Assembly (NCBI RefSeq): GCF_036634195.1
Contig: NZ_JAZIFY010000001.1
Location: 4,598,501 to 4,662,500 of the forward strand
DNA from: Streptomyces sp. P9-A4
GTDB lineage: Bacteria > Actinomycetota > Actinomycetes > Streptomycetales > Streptomycetaceae
DNA length: 64,000 bases
Direction: 5' to 3'
Shown: positions 53,842-61,355 of the stretch, one piece after another
Numbering within the stretch: position 1 is the stretch's first letter
How the letters are laid out: each line of letters starts with the position of its first letter
Program-made: the position numbers and the translations under genes
Notes under the pieces: generated by a model
What the model saw: the letters and a program-made list of their open reading frames with translations, nothing else
The model's database searches: none
Told to the model about the DNA's origin: nothing

Positions 53842-53899
53842 TTGAACACGTTCAAAAGCTGGCGGTCCTGACTGTAGACCTCTCTTTGAACGCGTTCAA
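53842..53899. promoter_or_regulatory. Two TetR-type operators TTGAAC-N2-GTTCAA
   Basis: Perfect 14-base palindromes lie at 53842-53855 (centre AC) and 53886-53899 (centre GC). Their centres are 44 bases apart, about four helical turns. The first sits 14 bases upstream of the membrane-protein ATG on the minus strand. The second lies 55 bases before the divergent hydrolase. TetR dimers commonly bind such sites, and the TetR gene closes the operon, so autorepression is likely. The divergent hydrolase may be controlled too. Confidence 0.75.
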
Positions 53900-53941
53900 G
53901 TCGTCTGTGGAAACCCGTTGGCCGCCCCCCGGGGCAGGACC

Positions 53942-53947
53942 TAGGGT
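53942..53947 (+). promoter_or_regulatory. TAGGGT -10 box of the alpha/beta hydrolase gene
   Basis: TAGGGT matches the TAGNNT pattern, ends 6 bases before GTG 53954, and there is no ribosome-binding site, which suggests a leaderless transcript. It lies 43 bases after the second TetR-type palindrome. Confidence 0.45.
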
Positions 53948-53953
53948 CGGCGG

Positions 53954-54718
53954 GTGACTCTCTCTCATGACCTGGCCGGACCCGGCCCCTCCACCGTCCT
54001 GCTGCTGCACTCCGGGGTCTGCGACCGCCGGATGTGGGACGGGCAGTTCCACGCGCTCGCCGAGGCGGGACACCGGGTCGTCCGCTGCGACCTCCGCGGC
54101 TTCGGCGACAGCCCCGTCGACGCCCGGCACACCCATGCCGAGGACGTCCGGGACCTCCTCGACCACCTCGGCGTCGACCGCGCCGCCGTGGTCGGCTCCT
54201 CCTTCGGGGGCCGCGTCGCCCTGGAGTTCGCCGCCCGCCACTCCGGCCGCGTCTCCGCCCTCGCCCTGCTGGGCTCCGGCATCCCCGGCTTCGCGCCCGG
54301 CGACGAACTGCGCGCCTGGGGCGCCCGCGAGGACGAGCTGCTCGACGCCGGCGACCTCGACGCCGCCGTCGAACTCAACGTCGACACCTGGCTCGGCCCC
54401 GACGCCGGCCCCGAGGCCCGCGCCCTCGTCCGCGCGATGCAGCGCCACGCCTTCGACGTCCAGCTCGCCGCCCCCGAGGAGTTCGACCCCGTCGACCCCG
54501 AGGTCACCCGGGACGAACTCGCCGGGATCGAGGCCCCCGCCCTCGTGGCCGTCGGCGGCCACGACCTCCCCGACTTCCGGGCCGTCGCCGACGACCTCGC
54601 CCGGCTGCTCCCCGCCGCCCGCCGCCTCGACCTCGACTGGGCCGGGCACCTCCCCGCCCTGGAACGCCCGGAGGAGACCGCCCGCCTCCTCACGGCCTTC
54701 CTGGCGGAGACCGTCTAG
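53954..54718 (+). CDS. Alpha/beta hydrolase
   Basis: A 254-residue alpha/beta-hydrolase of the esterase/haloperoxidase-like group. TVLLLHSGVCDRRMWDGQF holds the oxyanion-hole His, the nucleophile Ser is in VGSSFGGRVALEFAA, the acid is probably the Asp in VGGHDLPDF, and the catalytic His is in WAGHLPALERPEE. No signal peptide is seen, so it is cytoplasmic. The ring-cleavage-hydrolase-like C-terminus gives no specific substrate. It is divergent from the TetR operon with 125 bases and two operators between them. Confidence 0.9.
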   Translation: MTLSHDLAGPGPSTVLLLHSGVCDRRMWDGQFHALAEAGHRVVRCDLRGFGDSPVDARHTHAEDVRDLLDHLGVDRAAVVGSSFGGRVALEFAARHSGRVSALALLGSGIPGFAPGDELRAWGAREDELLDAGDLDAAVELNVDTWLGPDAGPEARALVRAMQRHAFDVQLAAPEEFDPVDPEVTRDELAGIEAPALVAVGGHDLPDFRAVADDLARLLPAARRLDLDWAGHLPALERPEETARLLTAFLAETV

Positions 54719-54758
54719 GGCCTGTCGTCACCCTCCCGGCGGGCCGGGACCGTACCCC

Positions 54759-56873
54759 TCAGCGCGGGTCCGGCCCCTCCGCCGCCACCTCCACGAACAG
54801 ATCGACGTCCCGGAGTGCCTCCGACACCAGCAGTGCCGGTACGTCGGACAGCGCGGCCTCCGACCAGGCGCCGCGCGCCCCCGCCGTACCGGCACGGCGC
54901 TCGAACCGCACCGGGCCCGTCGAGCAGAGCCGGGCCACCCCGTCACCGCTCGCCCCCTCGTCCACCAGCTCCACCAGGAGCCGCGCCCGCCAGCAGGTCG
55001 CCTCGTCCACCGGAACGTCCCCCGGCACCGGCAACTCCCGTGCCATCTCCGCGGACCAGCCGTCCGAGAAGTAGCCGAGGTGGTTCCCCGTCCAGCCGCG
55101 CTCGGCCATCAGGGCCCGCGCCTGCCCGTACCGCAGCACGCGGCCCGCGAACCGGTGCGCGTGCGCGCCGGCCGCCACCTCCTCCGGGGCGAGCGGATAC
55201 ACCTCGCGGAAGACCTGCTTGAACGGCCCGCGCTCCGCCCCCTCCGGCGCCGCGGCCCGCCACTCGGCCACCTCCTCGTCCCCGGCCCGCAGCGGATGCC
55301 ACAGCCGCAGCCGGGCCCCGGGCCCCACCGGACACGCGGTCCCGTCCGCACCGGCGAGGGCCCAGCCGCCGCCCGTGCGCTCCGGCAGGCCCGCCGTCCA
55401 CCGCTCCCCGCCGTCCGCCGTGGCCTCCCACAGCAGCGCGCGGGCCACCGCCCCCGTCACCGGGTGGTCGACGTAGTACCGGTGCCAGTCCTCCGCCGGC
55501 CAGGTCGTCCCGGCCGCCAACTGCTCCTCCAGCCGGGCGCGCTCGGCGGCGAGGAGGGCCTGCGTCTCCTTGAACGCCCCCCTGACCTCCTTCAACTCCT
55601 CGGCGTACGCCTCCCGGACCTCCTTCGGCGCGGTCCTCAGGAGCCGGCCCTCGGGGCCCCGGAACGACAGCAGGGCCGTGCCCGGCTCCCGTACCGAGAG
55701 CTCCGCCGTGAACGCGCCGAGCCGCGCCTCCCTGACCCCCCGCCCGTCGAGCCCGAGCGTCGCCACCCCGCGCTCCCGGAGCATCGACGGCGTCACCCCG
55801 GAGCGGGCGGCGACGGTCTCCAGGGCCTTGGCGATCCCCTTGGCCACCGTGCGGTTGCGCACCTTCTTCGGCAGCCGCCCGAGCCACTGCACGGCCTCCT
55901 CGCCCCGGGCGCCCTCACAGGCCCCGAGCACCGCGACCGCCGCCGTGGCCAGCGGCTGGCTGCGGCACATCCCGCCGGAACCCCCGAGCCCCGTGCCCGC
56001 GTGGAGGGCGACGGCACCCGCCATCGGCACCACCCACTCGGCGTCCACGTCGAGCGCCGCCCACAACAGGCCCCGGACGAGCGAGGTGTTGGTGCTCGCG
56101 GCGAGCGTCGGAATGTCCGCTCCCCACGGATTCGGCTCGCTCACCCGGTGCGCGGGCTGGGCGACGATCCCCCCGAGAAGGCCCCGCACCACCTCCGCCC
56201 CGTTCGCGGCCGTCGCCAGCAGCTCCGCCGACCGCTTCCGCCAGCTCCGCGTGGCCCGGGGCTGCTCAAGGGTGCCGCAGTGACTCAGGAACTCCGGCAC
56301 CCCCGCGCCCGTGAGCAGCGCCCCGTGCGCCGCGCGCATCGCCGGGCCGTAGTCGTCGAGCGCGTCCAGGACATGGCGGGGCAGCCGACCCGGACGGAAC
56401 CGCACCGCCTGCCGCAGCAGGACGTCCATCCGGTCCCGGAGCGCGGCGAACTCGTCGCTCCGGTGGACCCGGAGCGATTCGGCCGCCGCGCGCAGCGACC
56501 GCACCCGGGGCCGGTCGAACTCCCCGGACTGCTCCGCCGCCGCCAGCGCGATCGGTACCAAGGACCGGAACGACTGCCGCAGTTCGTGGGGGGCGACCTC
56601 CGCGTCCTTGCCGAGGAGGCGGGCGAACAGCACGTCGGACTCGGCGGTCGACCAGCCGAGTTCCTGCCCGGCCAGGGCGGCCAGCGCGGGTCCCGCCACG
56701 TCCTCGTCCGAGCGCCGGCAGACGCGCCGGTGCAGGACGAGTGCCGCCTCCCGCCGCCCCGCCGTGTCCAGCGACTCCAGGAACTCCCCGAGCGCGCCCG
56801 CCCCGTCCGTCCGCTCGCGCTCGCGCTCGACCGCCTCGTCAAGGCCGCTTCCCGGGCCTGTGATCCCCACCAT
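54759..56873 (-). CDS. DUF4132 domain-containing protein
   Basis: A 704-residue protein. Residues 1-330 are helical and HEAT-like (VRSLRAAAESLRVHRSDEF, AVAVLGACEGARGEEAVQWL). The C-terminal DUF4132 block begins near GVATLGLDGRGVREARLGAF and includes LLRTAPKEVREAYAEELKEVRGAFKETQALLAAERARLEE and ARDWHRYYVDHPVTGAVARALLWE-type sequence; here the start reads TTWPAEDWHRYY. DUF4132 has no known activity and is sometimes found with WGR-type or molybdate-linked proteins. ATG 56873 lacks a strong ribosome-binding site. It is convergent with the hydrolase gene and 32 bases downstream of the MFS gene's stop. Confidence 0.85.
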   Translation of the reverse strand: MVGITGPGSGLDEAVERERERTDGAGALGEFLESLDTAGRREAALVLHRRVCRRSDEDVAGPALAALAGQELGWSTAESDVLFARLLGKDAEVAPHELRQSFRSLVPIALAAAEQSGEFDRPRVRSLRAAAESLRVHRSDEFAALRDRMDVLLRQAVRFRPGRLPRHVLDALDDYGPAMRAAHGALLTGAGVPEFLSHCGTLEQPRATRSWRKRSAELLATAANGAEVVRGLLGGIVAQPAHRVSEPNPWGADIPTLAASTNTSLVRGLLWAALDVDAEWVVPMAGAVALHAGTGLGGSGGMCRSQPLATAAVAVLGACEGARGEEAVQWLGRLPKKVRNRTVAKGIAKALETVAARSGVTPSMLRERGVATLGLDGRGVREARLGAFTAELSVREPGTALLSFRGPEGRLLRTAPKEVREAYAEELKEVRGAFKETQALLAAERARLEEQLAAGTTWPAEDWHRYYVDHPVTGAVARALLWEATADGGERWTAGLPERTGGGWALAGADGTACPVGPGARLRLWHPLRAGDEEVAEWRAAAPEGAERGPFKQVFREVYPLAPEEVAAGAHAHRFAGRVLRYGQARALMAERGWTGNHLGYFSDGWSAEMARELPVPGDVPVDEATCWRARLLVELVDEGASGDGVARLCSTGPVRFERRAGTAGARGAWSEAALSDVPALLVSEALRDVDLFVEVAAEGPDPR

Positions 56874-56905
56874 GGTCCGACGGTAGACGACGCCACCGAC
56901 AGCGC

Positions 56906-58123
56906 TCAGGCGAGTCTGCGCACCCCGGGCACGAGCACCGTGGCCAGGCAGCAGCCGCCCACCACCACCGCGGCGGCGGCCAACGGCACTCCGGGCCCCC
57001 ACGCCGAAGCGGCGAGCGGCGCCAGCACGTACCCCAGGGGCATCGCCGCCAGCGAGAGCAGCCAGTCGTACGAGGTGACCCGGGCCAGCGCGTGCGGGGG
57101 CACCTCCCGCTGCACGGCGGTCGCCCACACGGGTGAGAGGAAGCCGAGCCCCGCCTGCGCGAGGCCGTACGCGGCGATCGTCACCGGGGCGGGCGCCGCG
57201 ACCGCGAGCAGGACCAGTGGCAGGGCGTACGTGGCGAGCCCGAGGTTCGCCACGAGGACCGGGCGCCGGGGGCTGAACCGGTCGGCGAGCAGCGCCCCCA
57301 GGAGGAAGCCGACGGCGCCGACCTGGAGCAGGACGACCCAGGTGGTGCCGCCCCCGAGCCGCTGCACGGCCACGGCGGGGCCGAGGGTCATCAGGACGGC
57401 CGCCGCGCCGTTCCACGCGCTGTGGCCGATGAGGCTGCTCCAGTACCAGTCCCGGGAGCGGACCTCCCGCCAGCCTTCCACCAGATCGGCCCGGAGCGAG
57501 CTGCGCGGGATCGGCACCCGCTCCACCCGCACCGCCGTCAGGAGCAGGGCGCTGGCGGCGAAGGTGGCCGCGTCGAGCACGAACGCCCAGCCCGGCCCCA
57601 CGGTCAGGACGAGGGTGCCCGCGAGCGCCGGCCCGCCCAGCCGTCCGGCGCTCTGGGCGACGCTCATCGCCGCGTTGGCCCGGTGCAGCGACTCGGCGGG
57701 CACCGTCCCCTTCACGAGCGGCGAGCTGGTCGGCATCGCGAACGCCCCCGCCGCGCCGCCGAGCGCCTCGGCGACCGCGAGCACGGCCAGGCTCGGGGCG
57801 CCGCCGAGCAGCTGGACGCCGACGACCAGCTGGGTGACGCACCGGACGAGGTCGGTGGTGAGCGCGACCGTCCGGGCGTCGAACCGGTCGCCCACGACCC
57901 CGCCCAGCGGCAGCAGGAGCAGCTTGGGGACCATCGCGCAGCCGAGGACCAGGGCGAGCGCCGTCGTGGAGCCGGTGGCCTCCAGGACGGCGAGGGCGAG
58001 GGCGGCGGGGATGGCGGCGTCGCCCAGGAGGGAGAGCGCCCGGCCGGTGAAGAGCAGTCGGAAGGAGCGGGTGCGCAGGGGGTGCGGGACGGGTAGGGGT
58101 GCCGTGGCGGGAGCAGCGGTCAT
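56906..58123 (-). CDS. MFS transporter (enterobactin exporter EntS/multidrug type)
   Basis: A 405-residue major facilitator with twelve predicted helices. RSFRLLFTGRALSLLGDAAIPAALALAVLE at the start and the loop 2-3 motif GGVVGDRFDARTV fit the MFS_3/EntS-like drug-efflux group. The Asp-Arg of motif A is intact. ATG 58123 is used; a TTG at 58159 would include an operator palindrome. It is divergent from the MarR gene, and two palindromic sites between them mark it as the likely target. The natural substrate is unknown, perhaps a toxic small molecule. Confidence 0.9.
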   Translation of the reverse strand: MTAAPATAPLPVPHPLRTRSFRLLFTGRALSLLGDAAIPAALALAVLEATGSTTALALVLGCAMVPKLLLLPLGGVVGDRFDARTVALTTDLVRCVTQLVVGVQLLGGAPSLAVLAVAEALGGAAGAFAMPTSSPLVKGTVPAESLHRANAAMSVAQSAGRLGGPALAGTLVLTVGPGWAFVLDAATFAASALLLTAVRVERVPIPRSSLRADLVEGWREVRSRDWYWSSLIGHSAWNGAAAVLMTLGPAVAVQRLGGGTTWVVLLQVGAVGFLLGALLADRFSPRRPVLVANLGLATYALPLVLLAVAAPAPVTIAAYGLAQAGLGFLSPVWATAVQREVPPHALARVTSYDWLLSLAAMPLGYVLAPLAASAWGPGVPLAAAAVVVGGCCLATVLVPGVRRLA

Positions 58124-58136
58124 GCCGGAAAGATAT

Positions 58137-58179
58137 TTCGGAACCGAATGACTCGTCAATGAAAATATTCGGTACCGAA
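58137..58179. promoter_or_regulatory. Two MarR-type operators TTCGG-N2-CCGAA
   Basis: TTCGGAACCGAA at 58137-58148 and TTCGGTACCGAA at 58168-58179 are palindromes with 5-bp arms. Their centres are 31 bases apart, three helical turns. They lie between the MFS gene and the divergent MarR gene. Confidence 0.7.
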
Positions 58180-58212
58180 GTAGTTCGAGGTGGATGAGCG
58201 GGAGCGGCGACG

Positions 58213-58218
58213 TACGAT
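58213..58218 (+). promoter_or_regulatory. TACGAT -10 box of the MarR gene
   Basis: TACGAT matches TANNNT and ends 6 bases before the ATG at 58225. No ribosome-binding site is visible, so the message is probably leaderless. The second operator ends 33 bases upstream, positioned to block this promoter. Confidence 0.45.
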
Positions 58219-58224
58219 CGGGCC

Positions 58225-58779
58225 ATGGAGCCGACGGAAGCGACCGACCCCCCGGAGGCGACCCCCGCGCGGCGCGACTGGACCGACGGGCACGTCGCCC
58301 GCTGGCAGCCCGTCCTGCCCGGCCTCGACCCCGTCGTCGAAGGAGCCGTCACCCGGATGAAGAAGCTCTCCGTCCATCTGCGCCGGGTCAGGGAGCAGTC
58401 CCTCGTCGACTTCGACCTGGAACGCCACGAGTTCGACACCCTGCACAAGATCGCCGGCCGCGGCGGCAGCGCCGCCCCCTCCGAACTCGCCCAGGACCTC
58501 GACCTGGCCCCCGCCTCCGTCTCCGGCCGTCTCGACGCCCTGGAGAAGCGCGGTTTCGTCCGCCGCACCCCGTCCACCACCGACCGCCGCCGGGTCGTCG
58601 TCGAACTCACCGGGACCGGCCGCGAGACCTGGCTCGGTGCGATGGACGTCCTGGGGGACGAGGAGTACCGCCTGCTCGGAGTCCTCACCCCCGAGGAACG
58701 GACCCTCCTCAACGACATGCTCCGCCGGATCATGATCGAGGCGGAGTCCACCGAACCACCCCACACCTGGCACGGCTGA
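58225..58779 (+). CDS. MarR-family transcriptional regulator
   Basis: A 184-residue winged-helix regulator. The DNA-binding part runs about residues 65-135: HEFDTLHKIAGRGGSAAPSELAQDLDLAPASVSGRLDALEKRGFVRRTPSTTDRRRVVVELT, with the wing Asp-Arg-Arg typical of MarR. Helices on both sides form the dimer interface. The ~30-residue Pro/Thr-rich start is extra. It probably represses its own gene and the divergent MFS gene through the palindromes at 58137-58179, with release by a small ligand. Confidence 0.93.
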   Translation: MEPTEATDPPEATPARRDWTDGHVARWQPVLPGLDPVVEGAVTRMKKLSVHLRRVREQSLVDFDLERHEFDTLHKIAGRGGSAAPSELAQDLDLAPASVSGRLDALEKRGFVRRTPSTTDRRRVVVELTGTGRETWLGAMDVLGDEEYRLLGVLTPEERTLLNDMLRRIMIEAESTEPPHTWHG

Positions 58780-58812
58780 CGCCCCGGCCCAGGCCGTCCC
58801 CGCCCAGGCCGC

Positions 58813-59898
58813 CTACGACGACACCCCCGCGAACGCGGCGCCCGCGATCCGCACGGCTCTGGCCGTCTCCCCCTCCGGGTCCGTGCCGGTCGGCAGCATG
58901 GAGTACACCAGCACCCGTCCCAGGTCCGGAGTCGCGAACACCCCGCTCGCGTAGCCGTGGTTCGAGCCCGTCTTGCCCCAGACGGTCGGCCCGCCGCCGG
59001 GCAGCCGGACCCGGTTCAGCCCGCCGTAGCTGAACGCGGCACCGGGTATCTCCGGCGTCACGAACAACAGCCCCCGCTCGGCCGGCCGCAGCAGCCGTCC
59101 CCCGGTCAGCGCGGTGAAGAAGCGCTCCAGGTCCGAGGCGCGGGAGACGATCCCGCCCTCCGCCCACGCCCAGTCCTCGGCCGGCAGTGAGGTGTGGCGC
59201 AGCCCGAGCGGGCGCAGGATCCGGGCGTCGAGCTCCTCCGCGTACGACCGGCCTGTCACCTTCTCGATCACCAGGCCGGCGAGGAAGTAGTTGATGCCGT
59301 TGTACTGGACGGCGGCCCCCGGGGTCGTAGGGGTGCCGCAGGAGACCGCGGAGGTCACCACCTCGGCGGGAGTGCCCGGCCGCACGCAACGCGGCTTCTG
59401 GAGGCCGCTGGTGTGGCTGAGCAGCTGCCCGACGGTGATCGGCTCGTAGGCGGCGGGCAACAGGCCGGGCAGCAGCTCCTGGACGGTGTCGTCCAGGGAG
59501 AGCCGTCCCTCGCCGACGAGCTGGAGCGCTGTCGCGGCGGTGAAGAGCTTGGTGACGCTGCCGACGGCGAACTCCTCGTCGACCGGCGCCGTCCACTCCC
59601 CGGCGGTCCCTCTCCAGCGCCCCTCACGCCCGGTGACCCGCGCCATCGCACCCCGCACGGACGCGTCGGGCAGCCCGGCCAGCGCGTCCCGCAGGGCGGC
59701 CGGATCGACATGCCCGCTCCGGACCCCGCCCGCGTCGCCCGCGGCGGCAGGCACCGTCACGGCCGCCGAAGCACGTACCGTCGCACCCGCCGAAGGCGCG
59801 GCGGCCGAGGCCGGCACCACCGCCGCACCCGTCACCACCAGCGCCGCGGCCGTCGCGGTGGCCGACCAACGAGCCTTGCGCATCCATGAGTTCGTCAT
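58813..59898 (-). CDS. Secreted beta-lactamase-fold serine hydrolase (class C-like)
   Basis: A 361-residue secreted serine hydrolase of the beta-lactamase/D-aminopeptidase/EstB group. A signal peptide (ARWSATATAAALVVTGAAVVPASA) is followed by SxxK at Ser114-Lys117 (VGSVTKLF), the YxN motif in QYNGINYF and the third box WGKTGSNHG. LSHTSGLQ is typical of the D-alanyl carboxypeptidase/esterase branch. A true beta-lactamase cannot be claimed on motifs alone. Two Cys (KPRCVRPG and VSCGTP) could form a disulphide. It converges on the MarR gene. Confidence 0.9.
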   Translation of the reverse strand: MTNSWMRKARWSATATAAALVVTGAAVVPASAAAPSAGATVRASAAVTVPAAAGDAGGVRSGHVDPAALRDALAGLPDASVRGAMARVTGREGRWRGTAGEWTAPVDEEFAVGSVTKLFTAATALQLVGEGRLSLDDTVQELLPGLLPAAYEPITVGQLLSHTSGLQKPRCVRPGTPAEVVTSAVSCGTPTTPGAAVQYNGINYFLAGLVIEKVTGRSYAEELDARILRPLGLRHTSLPAEDWAWAEGGIVSRASDLERFFTALTGGRLLRPAERGLLFVTPEIPGAAFSYGGLNRVRLPGGGPTVWGKTGSNHGYASGVFATPDLGRVLVYSMLPTGTDPEGETARAVRIAGAAFAGVSS

Positions 59899-59997
59899 GG
59901 ATCAAGACTCCCGCGCGGCCCGCCCCCACACCATCGGGGACGACCCCGGCCCGACCCGGGCCCGCCCCCTAGGGCGAACCCTGGCTCCGACCCTCAC

Positions 59998-60516
59998 TCA
60001 CATGCTCAGCGACCGCGCGTAGTTGAGCTGGCCCATCACCCAGTGGATGGTGTCCGGGCCCCGCGCCGGGATCATCGTCGCGTGGTGGCGACCGCCGCTG
60101 GTCACCGTGACCTGGATGAAGCCCGTCGTCGTCTTCTCCTTCATCAGCAGGAACAGCAGTCCCAGCAGGCAGAAGATGAAGAAGATGACGGCCAGCACGA
60201 TCGCGACCGTGGGCATCTTCTCCTCGGTCCGCGACATGTCCATCGCGTTCCACACGGAGCCCTTCAGGGGCATCGCCCCGGCAGGCGTGATGATCTGGTC
60301 GCCGACCACGGTGATGTCACCCAGGCTCAGCAGCGGCGCACCCCCGCCCGCCATGCCCGGTTGCGGCACCGGCAGGTGCTGCGGCGGGACGGGCACGCCC
60401 TCGGGCATGGTCGGCTGGTACGGCGGAGTCTGCGGGTAGCCGTAGCCCGGCGTCCCCGCCTGCCGGCCCGGCCCCCACTCGTAGTCCTCCGACTTGTAAG
60501 GGTTCGGATCGCTCAT
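59998..60516 (-). CDS. Small membrane protein with Pro-rich N-terminus, unknown function
   Basis: A 172-residue protein. Residues 1-60 are Pro/Tyr/Gly-rich (GYGYPQTPPYQPTMPEGVPV). A folded-looking segment follows (LSLGDITVVGDQIITPAGAMPLKGSVWNAMD), then one membrane helix (AIVLAVIFFIFCLLGLLFLLM) and an end with TGFIQVTVTSGGRHHATMI. Residues after the helix look like a small beta structure. ATG 60516 has GAAGGACGGGG upstream. It sits downstream of the sdh terminator and needs its own promoter within 60517-60596. I recognise no named family with certainty. Confidence 0.8.
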   Translation of the reverse strand: MSDPNPYKSEDYEWGPGRQAGTPGYGYPQTPPYQPTMPEGVPVPPQHLPVPQPGMAGGGAPLLSLGDITVVGDQIITPAGAMPLKGSVWNAMDMSRTEEKMPTVAIVLAVIFFIFCLLGLLFLLMKEKTTTGFIQVTVTSGGRHHATMIPARGPDTIHWVMGQLNYARSLSM

Positions 60517-60535
60517 ATCCCCGTCCTTCACAACG

Positions 60536-60576
60536 AAAAAGCCCGCTCCTGCACGCCGCAGCGTACAGAAGCGGGC
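60536..60576 (-). terminator. Rho-independent terminator of sdhCDAB
   Basis: Read on the minus strand, a 16-bp stem (GCCCGCTTCTGTACGC with GCGTGCAGGAGCGGGC, two G-U pairs) and a 4-base loop are followed by TTTTT. It starts 20 bases after the sdhB stop. A U-tract this clear is uncommon for this organism. Confidence 0.85.
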
Positions 60577-60596
60577 CGAAGCACCGAACCCGGAGG

Positions 60597-61355
60597 TCAG
60601 AAGCGACGCGTGATCAGCGCCCGCTTCACTTCCTGGATCGCCTTCGTGACCTCGATGCCACGCGGGCACGCGTCCGTGCAGTTGAACGTCGTGCGGCAGC
60701 GCCACACGCCGTCCTTGTCGTTCAGGATCTCCAGGCGCTGCTCGCCCGCCTCGTCACGCGAGTCGAAGATGAAGCGGTGCGCGTTGACGATCGCGGCCGG
60801 ACCGAAGTACTGGCCGTCGTTCCAGAAGACCGGGCAGGACGACGTGCACGCGGCGCACAGGATGCACTTGGTGGTGTCGTCGAAGCGCTCGCGGTCCTCG
60901 GCGGACTGCAGGCGCTCGCGCGTCGGCTCGTTCCCCTTGGTGACCAGGAACGGCATGACGTCCCGGTACGCCTGGAAGAACGGCTCCATGTCCACGACCA
61001 GGTCCTTGAGGACCGTCAGGCCCTTGATGGCCTCGACCGTGATCGGCTTCTCGGGGTTGATGTCCTTGATCAGCGTCTTGCAGGCGAGCCTGTTCTTGCC
61101 GTTGATCCGCATCGCGTCCGAGCCGCAGATGCCGTGCGCGCACGAGCGACGGAAGGTCAGCGTGCCGTCGACGTCCCACTTGATCTTGTGGAGGGCGTCG
61201 AGCACACGCTCCTTCGGGTCGATGTCGATCTGGAAGTCCTCCCAGACCGACGCGTCCGACACCTCGGGGTTGAAGCGGCGGATCCGCATCGTGACCGTGA
61301 TGTACGGGGAGGCGGCGGACTCCGCCTCGACCTTGTCCAGTACGGGGGTAGCCAT
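60597..61355 (-). CDS. sdhB: Succinate dehydrogenase iron-sulphur subunit
   Basis: A 252-residue subunit that carries electrons from SdhA to the quinone. The three cluster motifs are intact: 2Fe-2S Cys in RRSCAHGICGSDAMRINGKNRLAC, 4Fe-4S in CILCAACTSSCP and 3Fe-4S in CRTTFNCTDACPRGI. The Cys spacing is that of complex II. ATG 61355 overlaps the sdhA stop by one base (TGATG), so translation is coupled. It is the last gene of the operon. Confidence 0.98.
   Translation of the reverse strand: MATPVLDKVEAESAASPYITVTMRIRRFNPEVSDASVWEDFQIDIDPKERVLDALHKIKWDVDGTLTFRRSCAHGICGSDAMRINGKNRLACKTLIKDINPEKPITVEAIKGLTVLKDLVVDMEPFFQAYRDVMPFLVTKGNEPTRERLQSAEDRERFDDTTKCILCAACTSSCPVFWNDGQYFGPAAIVNAHRFIFDSRDEAGEQRLEILNDKDGVWRCRTTFNCTDACPRGIEVTKAIQEVKRALITRRF

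Noticed and set aside
53967..58151. 1394-codon plus-strand open frame
   Set aside because: It crosses four real genes in other frames and reads as Pro/Arg/Ser-rich sequence without any domain.
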